Under the pieces are notes generated by a model. The model did no database searches. It had not been told where the DNA came from and saw nothing but the letters and a program-made list of their open reading frames with translations. A stretch of DNA of 64,000 bases from Heterobasidion occidentale (taxonomy: Eukaryota > Basidiomycota > Agaricomycetes > Russulales > Bondarzewiaceae): NCBI GenBank assembly GCA_039111635.1, contig JBCAQO010000011.1:1674001-1738000 (forward strand), given 5' to 3'. Positions 25,641-36,014 of this stretch are shown in pieces. The position numbers were made by a program, and so were the translations under genes. Within the stretch, counting starts at the first letter, position 1. Each line of letters opens with the position of its first letter.

Positions 25641-26167
25641 CAGATTCCCCTATTAGAAAAGTGCTATAAGTCAATCAAAAATGCGATTTTACCTGTATTA
25701 AGTTGATTGTCTTAGAAAAGTGCCTTGACTGTCCGGAGCTGTGTCGAGTATTCAGTCGTAGGTAAGGTACACAAGATGCTTCATCAGCAAACTGGTAGCC
25801 GAGCCCCAGCTGCCCCAGCTGCCCCAGCTACTCCTAGATGCTTATGTCATTCGAGGCGTCTGTACAGAAAGGTGGGTCTGGTCAGATAGTCGCTTTTTTA
25901 TGGTGTCTTCCCCAAAGCAGCTAGCCAGTTCAGGTCTCCTTGCGGGTCTGTCTAGTTAAGCATACATTGGTGTGATTCTTATCATCATTGTCATACTTGA
26001 CATCAATCTTATCTTTGTTTGTGTAGGGTCGAGAGATAGGTTGAACAGTATTATAGAGGGAGCTTTCACGTGAGGCACTCTCGGAGAAGTACAAACAATT
26101 TAAAGTAGCTGTGTCGACAAACAAAAAGAGAGACAAGGGAATGTCGCAGACCTCCAACATGGCCTCC

Positions 26168-26291
26168 GTGCGACTGTAAGTAGAAGTCTTCGAAAGAATA
26201 ACAAGGGCCAGTTGAAGTTGTTCACTAGTGCGACTGTAGGTAGAAATCTCCGAGAGGGACATAAGGGCAGGCTGTTTACTAGTGCGATTGT
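26168..26291. repeat. Short tandem repeat, about 60 bp unit
   Basis: The word GTGCGACTGTAAGTAGAA at 26168 recurs as GTGCGACTGTAGGTAGAA at 26228 and in part as GTGCGATTG at 26283. The copies are diverged and lie just downstream of the last recognisable ATG4 coding sequence. Confidence 0.5.
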
Positions 26292-26379
26292 CGTCGAGCC
26301 AGTTAGGTGACAATACCAAGCCGAATCAACACTTACATTATATTCCACTTGCAGAAGTACTCGACTGAGCCATCGGCTG

Positions 26380-28440
26380 CCTGGCGCTGCACGGTCTGTC
26401 CAATCGCTTTCGTCCTTGCATAAAGATTCAATTGGCATGCTTAGATCCAAGCCAGACATCGGCATCTTTCTGACACGGTCGCAGTGGAACGTCTTGAGAT
26501 CAGCCACGCTGTACGTGCTAACGTAGTGCACTTGAATCAGATTCAGCCCATAATCTGGCTCCTCACGAAGCTCTCTTGACGAGAACTCGGATCCACCATG
26601 GGATGGCATACTGGGAATGCTTGTCGAATGCCAATGCGCATGAGCACTGAAGGATGAAGATGAGGAAACCTGATGTGCCAGCGGTGATGAAGAATAAGGT
26701 GCATGATAAGAAGATGTAGACGACCCAGTGCGCACAGAAGATGGCGACGTTGGAGAGCGATAATGGTGCGACGATAATGTTTTCTCGATCAGAAGCTGGG
26801 CTGGTTTGTCAATCAAAGCGGTCTCGTGGCGTGACCTGGGCGGAAGCGGGGAGCGAAGGCGGAGGACGAAGAGGAACGGCGGGGCGGGCATGATGAGGGT
26901 CGAGATAAGAAAAGGTTATCGGCCTGAGAGCCGACAAAGTAGTAAGAAGAGGACGGCCGCCCGCCGGCAATGCCAATAGACTGGGGAAAGGTATATAATG
27001 TCTGGGTCAATGCATGTAAACGTACGCAAACAGGTGACTTCGTTATGCACTCGCCTTGATAGTATCATAATGAATCGGATTAACACCGTCGAGGCCCAAG
27101 CGAATGCCTATGAGCACGAGGACGACACGGCCACCCCAGGCTGATGTCTTTCCCCGCTTCGGATACGATGTCGCTGGATGGGACGCTGCATATACATCGG
27201 TTTGGAAGATTTGGCTATCGACAGCTACGGATATGCCGAGACTCGCATTTGGGAAGGCGTGTACAAGGGTTCTAATTCCATTTAAATGGCCATCACGGTC
27301 ACATGAAGTAGGAAGACGTACTTGATCGCACCCGCAGCGGTGCTAGGTCCGAACCACTGACCAACATCCTTGCCCAGCTCTTTGCCTGCGAGCGCCATCC
27401 AGTGGACGCTGAATGGGCAAGACGGAGATGGAGAGTCGAAAACCCACGCCAACAATTGAATGTATGTTGCATAATCCGAGGTATGGACGGCGTATGGCGG
27501 TCTACGCCAATCTGGGACGGCACGACGTCTCAGATAGGATGATGGGTAGAGATGTAATAGAGAACACACCTCTCCCCAGGCGTAAGTGCAGGAGCGCGTT
27601 CGCCAACGACTGCCCTGTCCTCAGCATACAACCCCAACCGGAATCGCTTGTCCAGCTTTTCTCGCCCGTCCCTGGCCAATTCCATCTCTTGGGTTGTGGA
27701 CTGCTCGCAATGGCACTGACGGAGTTCGGATTGGCTTGTTTGTAGTCCAAAGCCGAAAGCGTCGAGTCACGAATAGGCTGGAAATGTGAACGGTATGTAA
27801 GCCATATTCGCAACGTCAAATCCGAGTAAAAATCGGCAGGCCAGGTATGGCCAGAGTGCTTCGACGAAAGTGACTGAGATTGAAAACGCGAGAGGTCGGC
27901 AGGGACGTTTGGACTGGTCACCGTCGACAAAGTGGATGAGCAAAATGAGGGCGAACGCCGAGAGCCGACGGATCCCCTGCGGCCAGATGGTGGTGGTGTG
28001 GAAGGCGTCAAGGATACGGGAGGTTCGTAGCCGGAATGCTGCACGCCAAGTAGCCATATCACTTCTGGGCAGTTGTCGGGAGTCACGTCGCTGTCCAGAA
28101 GATATCGCACAGCCTTGTTGAAATGTCCTCGGCCATGCTTCGCGGCGGTCAGCAGAGCAGAAGCCTTGCCTTTGGGTGAGGTGGTGGTGGTGGAAAGATG
28201 GGAATTTGAAAGGAGCGATGGCAGGGCAAGGTCCGTGGAGGAAGAATTGAAGGCGTGCTGGAACCAGCCTGACAAACGAGTGGGAAGATCAGAGAGACGA
28301 GTGGAGGAGTGAGATGGCTGATAGTAAGAAACATGATTTTCGGACGCAAGGCTCAATGGTCGCTCCGAGCGTGTGCGAATGCGAGGGGAGATCGGTTCGA
28401 TGAACCGATAATAACAGGAGGCTCGTCTATGCTATCTTCG
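26380..28440 (-). pseudogene. ATG4: ATG4 autophagy cysteine protease (frame-broken as given)
   Basis: C54 peptidase that processes and deconjugates ATG8 in autophagosome formation. From the 5' side: RTRSERPLSLASENH (about 28385-28340), [61 protein letters not shown] with the catalytic Cys (about 27610), [39 protein letters not shown] and [19 protein letters not shown]. Introns 27512-27569, 27272-27321 and 27002-27054 (GC donor, AAG|GCGAGT). An extra base at about 26905-26908 shifts the frame just before the DPHH motif that holds the catalytic Asp and His. Another frame change lies between 28380 and 28435. ADLKTFHCDRVRKMPMSGLD (about 26490) is the usual C-terminal block, but after DESDWTD (about 26395) the expected tail is missing. 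The start codon is not resolved. The breaks may be sequencing errors. Confidence 0.75.
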
Positions 28441-31390
28441 ACGATGCTTAGAGCAAGGATGATAGCGGGCTCGATGTTGTGGGCAGGATCAAGAGAGGGA
28501 AGGGAATAATGCGCTGGCTGCGAGGAGCTCGGAGGTAGGATGGGGTCGTTGTTCAGGATCCTGCTGAGCAACATGGCGGAACACGATGGCACAGAGGACG
28601 AGGAAAGCGCGCTTTGTCGACATTGCAGAAAGTGCGCAGGAAAACAAACAAGATGGCGACCCACCTCGTGGGATCGCTAGCGAGAAAGAGGAAGAAATGA
28701 AGCTTGTCAAGGCCAAAGTACCATCAAGACTATTGAAGGGCGCCTAATGAAGCGGATTTGTGCTGGCGGCGGCAAGGGGACAACTGCGGGGGACGAGGGT
28801 GGTGTCGTCGAGGAGGGGAGGAGAGGAGGGCGTTGTCGTAGTCGTTGTTGCGCTTGCAGCGGTAGCTGAGCTGCTGATCTATCCTCATCAGGGCGGCGGT
28901 AGCAGTGACAACATAGCCTGTCTATCAGGGGGAGTGAGTCCAGAGCTGCTGCGGAAACGAACAGGGAAAGTAGAAACCAATATAGCTTCAGGGAGAGGTG
29001 TACCATCAGCAAAATTGACCAAACGTGGGATTGCCTTTGACGGATTGAGGATTATATAATCTCGAAAGCCTGATGGCAAGGTCATATATGACATTGCATT
29101 TGCCCCGCTCTCCTATAGCATTTTGTCGCAATCCTTGGGGGGGATTGCCATCTGGGAGTCTCAATGATAATGTAATATATTACTAGGCCACATATTGTAA
29201 TACCATATATGACACCGTGCTCAAAACTCTCCATAACCCTCCTCCGCAAGCACCCGCTCGTGCCGCTCCTGTCCATTGTCTTCAGGTAACGGGTCGGGAC
29301 CGTTGTCGGCGTCCTGACCCTCATCTGTCGATGCGCCGTCGGCATTCCCGCTGTGATGGTCGTTGTCCATGCCTTGCCGGTACTGAGATACAGAGTCGCC
29401 GATGAAGAGTCCTCATCTCCGCAGTGCAGAGCACTTGCAGAGCTTGGGGTTTTTGCGGAAAACCCCAAACGCGCAGTATCGGAAGCAAAGTAGAGCAGTC
29501 ACGTTACTCAATCACGTCACAGTGCGACGCGTCGTCAGATAAGTCAAGCTCCTTCTCTTCCTGACTCTCATCATGCCCCTCCTTGCTGCAACTCATACTC
29601 TCAGGCAAGTACTTCTCTATGTCATCCTAGAATTTTATATCTCATGAATGGATGGATAACATCTGTCATAGGAGGAAAGTCTTGCTTGTAAGTAAACTAA
29701 AGTTCAATCTGTCAACTTAGCAGTAGGTGTATGCGCATATATGCATCCCATATGGCCGATTTATATCAATTGAAGATGTCTTGATGAGATTATCTTTCAG
29801 ATTGCTACCAACAAATATCCTGTACCTGCTGCACTTCTCAACTACCACGGCGCCGGCATTGCTGTCAAAGCCACGGAGCATAATCTTGCTTTCAAATATG
29901 GTTTGTGAAGCACCGCCTGCGCGAGACGAGCGTCTGCGCTTGAGTAAACGGCTGACGGCGCGGCGCGCATTGAGTTGCCCAGCGGGCGCACGAGCAATCT
30001 CGCCAGTGTGAGCACTGCCTCTCCCTCTCTTTTTCTTTTTCTTTTTCCTCCTCCTTTTGTGGCGGCGTGCTGATGGCTGGCTTGCGGCGCGATGCGATGC
30101 ACAGCTGATACACAAGGTGTGTGGCGGGCAGTGCATCGAGGACACGGTAGAGGACATGGGGTGCGGCGTCGTGGGGCCGCGGAAGGGCGCGTTTGCCCAC
30201 GGCACTGATGGCACATGTGCAGGCATGGGCGGTCATCAAGGTAGTTGCGCCGGCGAGCTAGGTGCGTCGGTGCGTGTCTTTCTTCTTGCCTCTGCGCCCC
30301 CGTGTCTTGTATACTGATGCTGCAGTCTGCGCAGGTCCCGTATCTCGTGCTGGTGAACTTTCCGTTCAAGGATGACGAGGGCGCGCTATGCGGCCTGGAG
30401 AAGGCAAAGTTGATCGCTATCACCACGTACCATGATAGACCATGCTCTGCACCTTCCCGCCTCCCTTCTGTTGTCCCTCCCTCAGCATGTCTCTTGCTCA
30501 CACCGCCCCCTTGCATTCACAGACTGCGCGGTGGTAATCTGCTCTTAGGCCACCAACGCGGATGCTACCTTGGCGATGCACTGGCTGCCGCTCAGACCAA
30601 TCCTCGTGCACTCTCCAGACCTGTGCACGCTATGGCACCACTACTGGCTGTTTGGAATTCCGCGCTGCAAGGGAGCCGTGCTCGCTATTCCCCCCATGCG
30701 CTTGTGTGCGAGCCCCGTGAACCCTGCGCATGTTGAAGATATCGCCGTGGCCTCTGCGGAGGTGGCAGAGAAGTTGACGTTCGTTAGATCTAAGCTTTTC
30801 TCAACTGAGTGCTCGTTGTTTCCCTATACTAGTGTATTCATGTTGTACATATTCCTATCATCTGATTGCTCTGCATTATATTGCCTGAACAAGCACTGTA
30901 AGCTCGATATTTGATTGAGTAAATGCAATGCCTCACAAGCACTGTATGGCAATATATTCTTGCCAATTGCGAATGAGTATATATTCCTATCAAGGCTTGC
31001 GAAAACGGCAAGAATTACAAGGATTGCAATTTTTTCTAGTCCCTCATATGATTATATATTACCCCCCTCCCGATTGGAGGTCTTGGGGGGCTTGTGGGGT
31101 ATGTAAGGGTTTACATAGCTATATATTGTTTGTGCAATTTTGCTGATGACGGACACAGAGCGAGCGAGCATGTGGTGGGGCAGGCATAGATGATGTCGTA
31201 GCAGGCATCGCACATGCGTGCATCGCATACGGAGAACTCTGGGGAAGGCGTCAAATGTATTATCTTTGTCCAGTAAGTCTTCGTAGCACTGTGAGAGTAC
31301 TGTGAGTCGATCGTTATTGAGCGCGAGAGGATGAGGATGGACAGAAAGATTGATGCGCTTACTAATTTCAACTTGCCACGTCACTCACCT
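28441..31390. other. No assignable gene; low-complexity and short open frames
   Basis: Almost 3 kb without a recognisable family. Minus-strand 28440-28660 (SALSSSSVPSCSAMLLSRIL to EDSIDEPPVIIGS) may be the start region of ATG4. Plus-strand pieces at 30330-30420 (VPYLVLVNFPFKDDEGALCG) and 30560-30780 (MHWLPLRPILVHSP, LAIPPMRLC) look protein-like but match nothing I know and do not join. 31050-31100 is C/G-run rich. A decayed gene on the plus strand around 29.9-30.8 kb is possible. Confidence 0.35.
30018..30058. repeat. Polypyrimidine tract
   Basis: CT-rich run with CTTTTT units. It lies inside the unassigned region and codes poly-Lys/Arg on the minus strand. Confidence 0.7.
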
Positions 31391-31392
31391 GC

Positions 31393-31438
31393 AAGTTCAA
31401 ATGTTCAATGTTCAACGTTCAAACATTCACGTTCAACG
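31393..31438 (+). repeat. Degenerate GTTCAA microsatellite
   Basis: Irregular repetition of (A/C)GTTCAA-like words immediately before the Plavaka transposase ATG. Confidence 0.6.
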
Positions 31439-31445
31439 CTCGTCG

Positions 31446-32836
31446 ATGCCTGCCTTTTGTCCAAAATGCGGCAAGACATTCGTCTCTGAGGTGCGGGTCG
31501 TCAAACATCTCAATGGTCGACAATCCCCTTGCAGCGGTTGGCTCTCAGAGCTTGCCAGTATGGTTGCTGCCACGGATGTTGCTGATCGCGCTACTGGGCA
31601 GACTCAAGATGGACCGACGCTTGCAGGGATCGGAGATGATATGGATATTGATTGGGCTGCCGATTGGGACAAGTACCCCGAGGTGTCCTCATGTCCAGAC
31701 ACCGCCCGAACAAACCCATTACTTCTAGCCAAGGACGTGTTTCCAGGTGCCGGAAAAACATACGGTCAAGCACCCACATTTATGGACACTTTTGATGCTG
31801 ACATCCATGCCGAAAAGCGAGTCGACAACATATTCTACCCTTTTGCGAACAAGGACGACTGGGAGATGGCCTCTTTTCTCCTCCGATCTGGTCTGTCTGT
31901 TGCAAAAACGGACGAGTTTCTCTCGTTAAATTATGTACATCTCACCTCTTCTTCTGGTTTAATGTGAAGCTGATCAACTCGCTAGGTCAAAACTCGACCA
32001 TTTTCGTTTCGCACAATGAAAGATCTCCGCGCAAAGATCGAGCTGCTACCGGAAGCTCCTCGTTGGACGTCTGAGCCCATATCTCAGCCCGGATACCCTA
32101 CAAAGCAGCCGATGACATTGTTTCGGAGGAACAGTGTTCTCTGTCTTGAAGCGCTGTTCTCAAACCCCCTCTTTTCAAATAGTATTGACTATGTGCCTCG
32201 ACACGTCTACCAGAGCGCAGAGAGGCTTGTTCGTCTTTTCAGCGAGTACATGACTGACGACCGTGCTTGGGATGTTCAGGTATGTGATCTTCTACCTGTG
32301 GTACTCCGTTTACTCAAACTTTCAACAGTCGACACTACCCGAGGGCGCGACGTTACTTGGCGTTATCCTCTCGTCAGATAAGACAACGCTCACTGCTGGA
32401 ACAGGCAATCGATCGGCTCACCCGCTCCTTCTTTCGCTTGCGAATCTCTTTGCCGGCACTCGCATGAAAGCGTCAAATCATGCATTCTTACTCCTTGCCC
32501 TCCTTCCCATTCCAAAATTTCTATGCGCCAAAAATCTTCGCGGGGCGTTGGAGAGCCGAGTAGTTCATCAGTGTCTGAGCATCGTCACTGAGGACTTGAA
32601 GATAGCCGCAAGATATGGCCGTATGATGACAGATCCTCGCGGCTATTCGCGTTTTTGTTTTACTCCTTTAGCCGCATATATCATTGATAACCCAGAAGGT
32701 CAGCTACTTGCTGCTGTGGGCGGAAAGTCTTCACCGGTCACGATTGCGTCATCAAAACAGCTCGGCGATCCCTTCCGTCACCCTTCTCGGACTGCGTCAG
32801 TTACGCTGGCTCAGATTCAAGACTTGAACAGCCGTG
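31446..32836 (+). CDS. Plavaka transposase, 5' half
   Basis: The ATG at 31446 begins MPAFCPKCGKTF, a C2H2-like finger. An acidic region DDMDIDWAADWDKYPE follows, then the conserved block to FLSLN. Introns 31935-31985 and 32280-32328 have normal GT/AG ends. The third exon starts at 32329 (STLPEGATLLG) and is open to IQDLNSRV at 32836, where E1 is inserted. Joined to the base after the right-hand target duplication (43251), the frame continues with no change into NPQDLEAYVPAAK. The insertion is therefore in a coding exon. As it stands this half cannot give a functional transposase. Confidence 0.85.
32832..32836 (+). repeat. Target-site duplication CCGTG, left copy
   Basis: CCGTG precedes the TGTTAGG start of the 5' LTR and is repeated at 43246-43250 after the CA end of the 3' LTR. 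Confidence 0.95.
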
Positions 32837-33671
32837 TGTTAGGACCGCGTCCTAACACGTGCTTCGCACGTGAATGGATGAGCTGGTCAAGTGCTTCGGA
32901 CTTGTTGCAGACTCGGACTGCTTTCCATGACTCCTTACCATTTACATGCTGATGCATGAACGCTGACTTCTAGTTCCTGATTCTTGATGTGGACAGACAT
33001 TGGTTCCTGACCCCCGTTCCTGGTTCTTGATCGATCGAAGATGTGGATGGACATTAGTGATTCGGATTACTATATTCGGTTATATGGCAGGTCGATGAGG
33101 CATTCTAGCTTACGGATCTCGATCGTTGACTTCGGTACCTGAGAAGCGCACGGACCAGATCTTGATCCTGCCCTAGACACTTCTGTACGTAAATAGCCGA
33201 GATGAGCTTCTAAGAAGCTCAGCTCGTTCACCTGTAATACACTCGATCTCTGCACTGCACCCGGCGTCTGGCTACCTTCTTAGCCCACGCTTCGTGATCT
33301 CTGTCAGATCTGAGAAACTCTTTACACGGTCTGACGAAGCACTGGACTCGTCTCCCTTCCCTCCCCTCCCTCTACTCATCCGCTTCTATACCGGGCTAGC
33401 TGCCTACCGCGTTCTCAGTTGGACACCCCCTCGTGTCATCTGTTGGACAGGAGAAGATCATCCGGTTCCTCCTCATCATCGAGAAGACCTCGAGGATCAC
33501 CTTCTCAATCTCTTCGAGAACAAAGCCGACAGCGACCCCGAGTTCCTTGAAAGAGCCCAAAGACGATCTATCGTCTTCATCCATTGGAGTCTACGACTAT
33601 ACGAACCAGTGGAGGTTTAGCCTAGGGACCCCTTCGTGCATCGGTGCACGTGATAGGTCTCCGACCTAACA
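32837..33671 (+). repeat. E1 5' LTR
   Basis: 835 bp, starting TGTTAGGACCGCG and ending CGACCTAACA. The start is a hairpin (TGTTAGGAC / GTCCTAACA), followed at once by CACGTGCTTCGCACGTG, a second perfect hairpin. A TATA-like TAAATAG (33190-33196) sits 31 bp before the 10-mer AGCTCGTTCA (33221-33230), which is complementary to the sequence just after the LTR. A frame open from about 33200 to 33620 has no ATG. Confidence 0.95.
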
Positions 33672-33673
33672 CT

Positions 33674-33683
33674 TGAACGAGCT
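33674..33683 (+). promoter_or_regulatory. E1 putative self-primer binding site
   Basis: TGAACGAGCT, starting three bases after the 5' LTR, is the exact reverse complement of 33221-33230 inside the LTR, where the transcript should start given the TATA-like box 31 bp upstream. This matches the self-priming layout known from Tf1/sushi elements rather than tRNA priming. Confidence 0.6.
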
Positions 33684-34934
33684 CTTTTATCCCTACCCTA
33701 TTCAAACTGGATCCCCAGCAGAGACAGCTCTTTCTCTCATCCGTCAACAACATTTTAGCAATCGCCAACAGGGTAAACCTAACGGCGACCCCAGCAGCGA
33801 CTCCTCAAGTAAGAATAAACAACCCCGGAGCTATAGAGGTCGCAAGACACCGGAACCCAGGAAAGGTTTATTCAGGAATAGCCACACTCAGGCTACAACA
33901 AGCACCCGAAATATTTATAGACCTCCTCAAAACTGGATATAGATTTTCCGGGATTTGCTTCATCAACGAACCAAAGACACCGTTCACCCTCACAGACAAC
34001 GGAGAGCCCGACGTCATCAGAGCAAGGAACTGCGTCGAGATACACGACGGAAGACCAGACGATTTCCCCGTCGCCGTTATCCCCGATCTCAGAAGAACCA
34101 TCGCAAGGAATATCGACACAGACGGAATCAGGGCGGAACTCGTCAAGACCAAGGAGAACCGAGACCACGTCTCAATCCTCATCCACTGGACCTTCTCCTC
34201 AACCTAGGAAAACACACTGGAAGCTCCTAACTCCCCACCAGTCCGAACAGAAATTGAAGGGATCGTTTTCATTGTCAGAAGAGGAGAGTTCGCCCACAAA
34301 ACTTATCATCTCCGAACCCTCATCTCGGGACACACATTCTCCGAGATCATCCAGCTCATCGACCAAATTGATATTTCCATCAACGAAATTATCAAAAGGG
34401 ACCCAGACTTACAGGAAGCACTACAGGCAGGAAGAAGACAGGCAGTACCCTTCTTCTTCAAAGAATAAAGAACAACGGACGAAGTCGCAGCGGGATATCC
34501 TCCCGGCTACAGAACAGACCCAGCAGAAGTCTACGGGGACTTACCCGAAGACGTCGACAAAGATCAACTTTATTACGACGAAAGGAAAGAACACTTCTAC
34601 TACGCGGGAATTCTCACCGGATTCTTCACAAAACGAGGAGAAAGCAGATACGAATACCCGACTTGGGCAGAAAAAACAGTCCACGCAGGACCCGACCTAC
34701 ACCTTGTTAAGGTCGAGGACTACGTCGCAAGAAAGACCTTCGACAAGCCTGAATCACCGGCAAATAGGCATCGTGACTCGCCAAGACCGCACATACATAC
34801 TCTACCCAGAGAAACAGCCAGTGGAAGTCGAATCTCTAGAAGAAACACGCCCGCTACATCCCCCTTACAGGAAACCACTCCCCAAGAAGACTTCCGAGCC
34901 ACAACCGGAGTTTGTCCCCGAACCGGAGTATTTT
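33677..34934 (+). other. E1 leader reading frame with two in-frame stops
   Basis: One frame reads as protein from just after the 5' LTR to 34934 with only TAG (34205-34207) and TAA (34466-34468) inside. Segment 1 (176 codons, no ATG) contains LDPQQRQLFLSSVNNIL, EIFIDLLKTGYRFSGICF and HVSILIHWTF. Segment 2 contains EIEGIVFIVRRGEFAHKTYH and HTFSEIIQLIDQIDISINE. Segment 3 contains GYPPGYRTDPAEVYGDLP and YYDERKEHFYYAGILTGFF. The gag frame is open across the last part in a different phase. No domain is recognised. It may be an N-terminal Gag extension or separate leader proteins read by recoding. Confidence 0.5.
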
Positions 34935-34991
34935 GAAGCACCAAGTGGAAATCCGGAACCACCTGACGATCCAGAGCCCCCGCCCGATACA

Positions 34992-36011
34992 ATGTCGGCA
35001 GATACTGGAGGTAATGAGTCCAAGGGACCAGCTATGGCCAAACCCACCACCTTCAATGGAAACAGAAAACGAACCGAGCAATTCCTCCACGAAATCGATT
35101 TAATGTTCCTGGCTAGGAAGAAGGATTATGCGAACGAATTCGCTAAAATCGCTTACGCTCTATCGTATATGAAGGAAGGCTCGGCAGGGATATGGGCAAG
35201 AAACTTTACTCAGGCCAGGAACACGCTGAAGGATTGGAACAGATATACTTGGGCAGACACGGTCGGCTTCACATCCGTCCGCAAAAAGATAGCCACCGAC
35301 TTCGAGGAGTTCAACAAAGAAGCCGATGCTCGTGACAAACTGGCCCGAGTCAATCAGGGAAAGGAATCATTTAACACCTACCTTCAGCTGTTTGAACAGC
35401 TCGCCGCACTTGCTGGTGTAGACGGAGAAACAAAGAAAACCCATTTCCTGCGAGGACTCAAGTGGGAGTTGGCAAAAGGAATTTATGAAGATCCCTCTGC
35501 AGACGGGACATGGGAAGAACTGGTCGAAAAGGCCAAGAAACACGAAAGGATGCGCATCGCAAGGGACAGAGCATACGACCTCCGAAAAGGAAAATTCCAA
35601 ATCTACACGCCACGTACATTTTACGATGAAAGGGCACCCCCACGAAACGACAGGGAACCCCAATACGAACCTATGGATGTAGATGCAGCGGAAATGGAGG
35701 CCGATGCTGTCCGAACTCGCTTCAAGAAGCTTACCCCGGCGGAGAGAGATCGACTTGCCAAAGAAGGCAAGTGCTTCTTTTGCAAGAAACCCGGGCACAT
35801 GGCGCGCAACTGTCCCTCTCGACCCAAGAGAAGATTCCAACCCCCCCGTCGCAGACCGGTGCGCGAAGCAGAAATGGACGAAGGACAATTCGACGATGAA
35901 GACGTCGAAGAAGGAAAAAACAGAGTCAACCACATCCGCCAGATGATGATGGGACTCAGCATGGAGGAAATCGAGGAAGTTCGAGCCTTTAGCGACTCGA
36001 AGAATTTTTAA
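34992..36011 (+). CDS. gag: E1 Gag (capsid and zinc knuckle)
   Basis: The open frame extends upstream to 34254, but the ATG at 34992 (MSADTGGNESKGPAMAKP) is favoured because E2 gag begins at the equivalent place with MSTNPTDPPAL. Residues about 20-200 form the Ty3-type capsid region (FLHEIDLMFLARKKDYANEF, IAYALSYMKEGSAGIWARNF, GKESFNTYLQLFEQLAALAG). A CCHC knuckle CFFCKKPGHMARNC lies near 35772-35813, followed by an Arg-rich stretch and an acidic end. It packages the element RNA. The stop is 36009-36011 and the protease frame follows within about 25 bases in a different phase. Confidence 0.9.
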   Translation: MSADTGGNESKGPAMAKPTTFNGNRKRTEQFLHEIDLMFLARKKDYANEFAKIAYALSYMKEGSAGIWARNFTQARNTLKDWNRYTWADTVGFTSVRKKIATDFEEFNKEADARDKLARVNQGKESFNTYLQLFEQLAALAGVDGETKKTHFLRGLKWELAKGIYEDPSADGTWEELVEKAKKHERMRIARDRAYDLRKGKFQIYTPRTFYDERAPPRNDREPQYEPMDVDAAEMEADAVRTRFKKLTPAERDRLAKEGKCFFCKKPGHMARNCPSRPKRRFQPPRRRPVREAEMDEGQFDDEDVEEGKNRVNHIRQMMMGLSMEEIEEVRAFSDSKNF

Positions 36012-36014
36012 GGC

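Noticed and set aside
25801..25835. GCCCCAGCT repeats near 25805 as a CRISPR-like or regulatory array
   Set aside because: Only three short tandem units, and the sequence is eukaryotic; a simple microsatellite.
26340..26400. A CHD1-type chromodomain gene at the end of ATG4 (VEYFCKWNI)
   Set aside because: Only about ten residues match and no further domain follows; kept only as a remark in the ATG4 finding.
33294..33620. Treating the LTR frame starting at 33294 as a normal gene
   Set aside because: The first codon there is GTG and no ATG exists in the phase; it is repeated only because it lies in both LTRs.
34254..34991. Starting E1 Gag at 34254
   Set aside because: The codon there is TTG, and another phase reads more like protein in 34208-34760; E2 supports an ATG equivalent to 34992.
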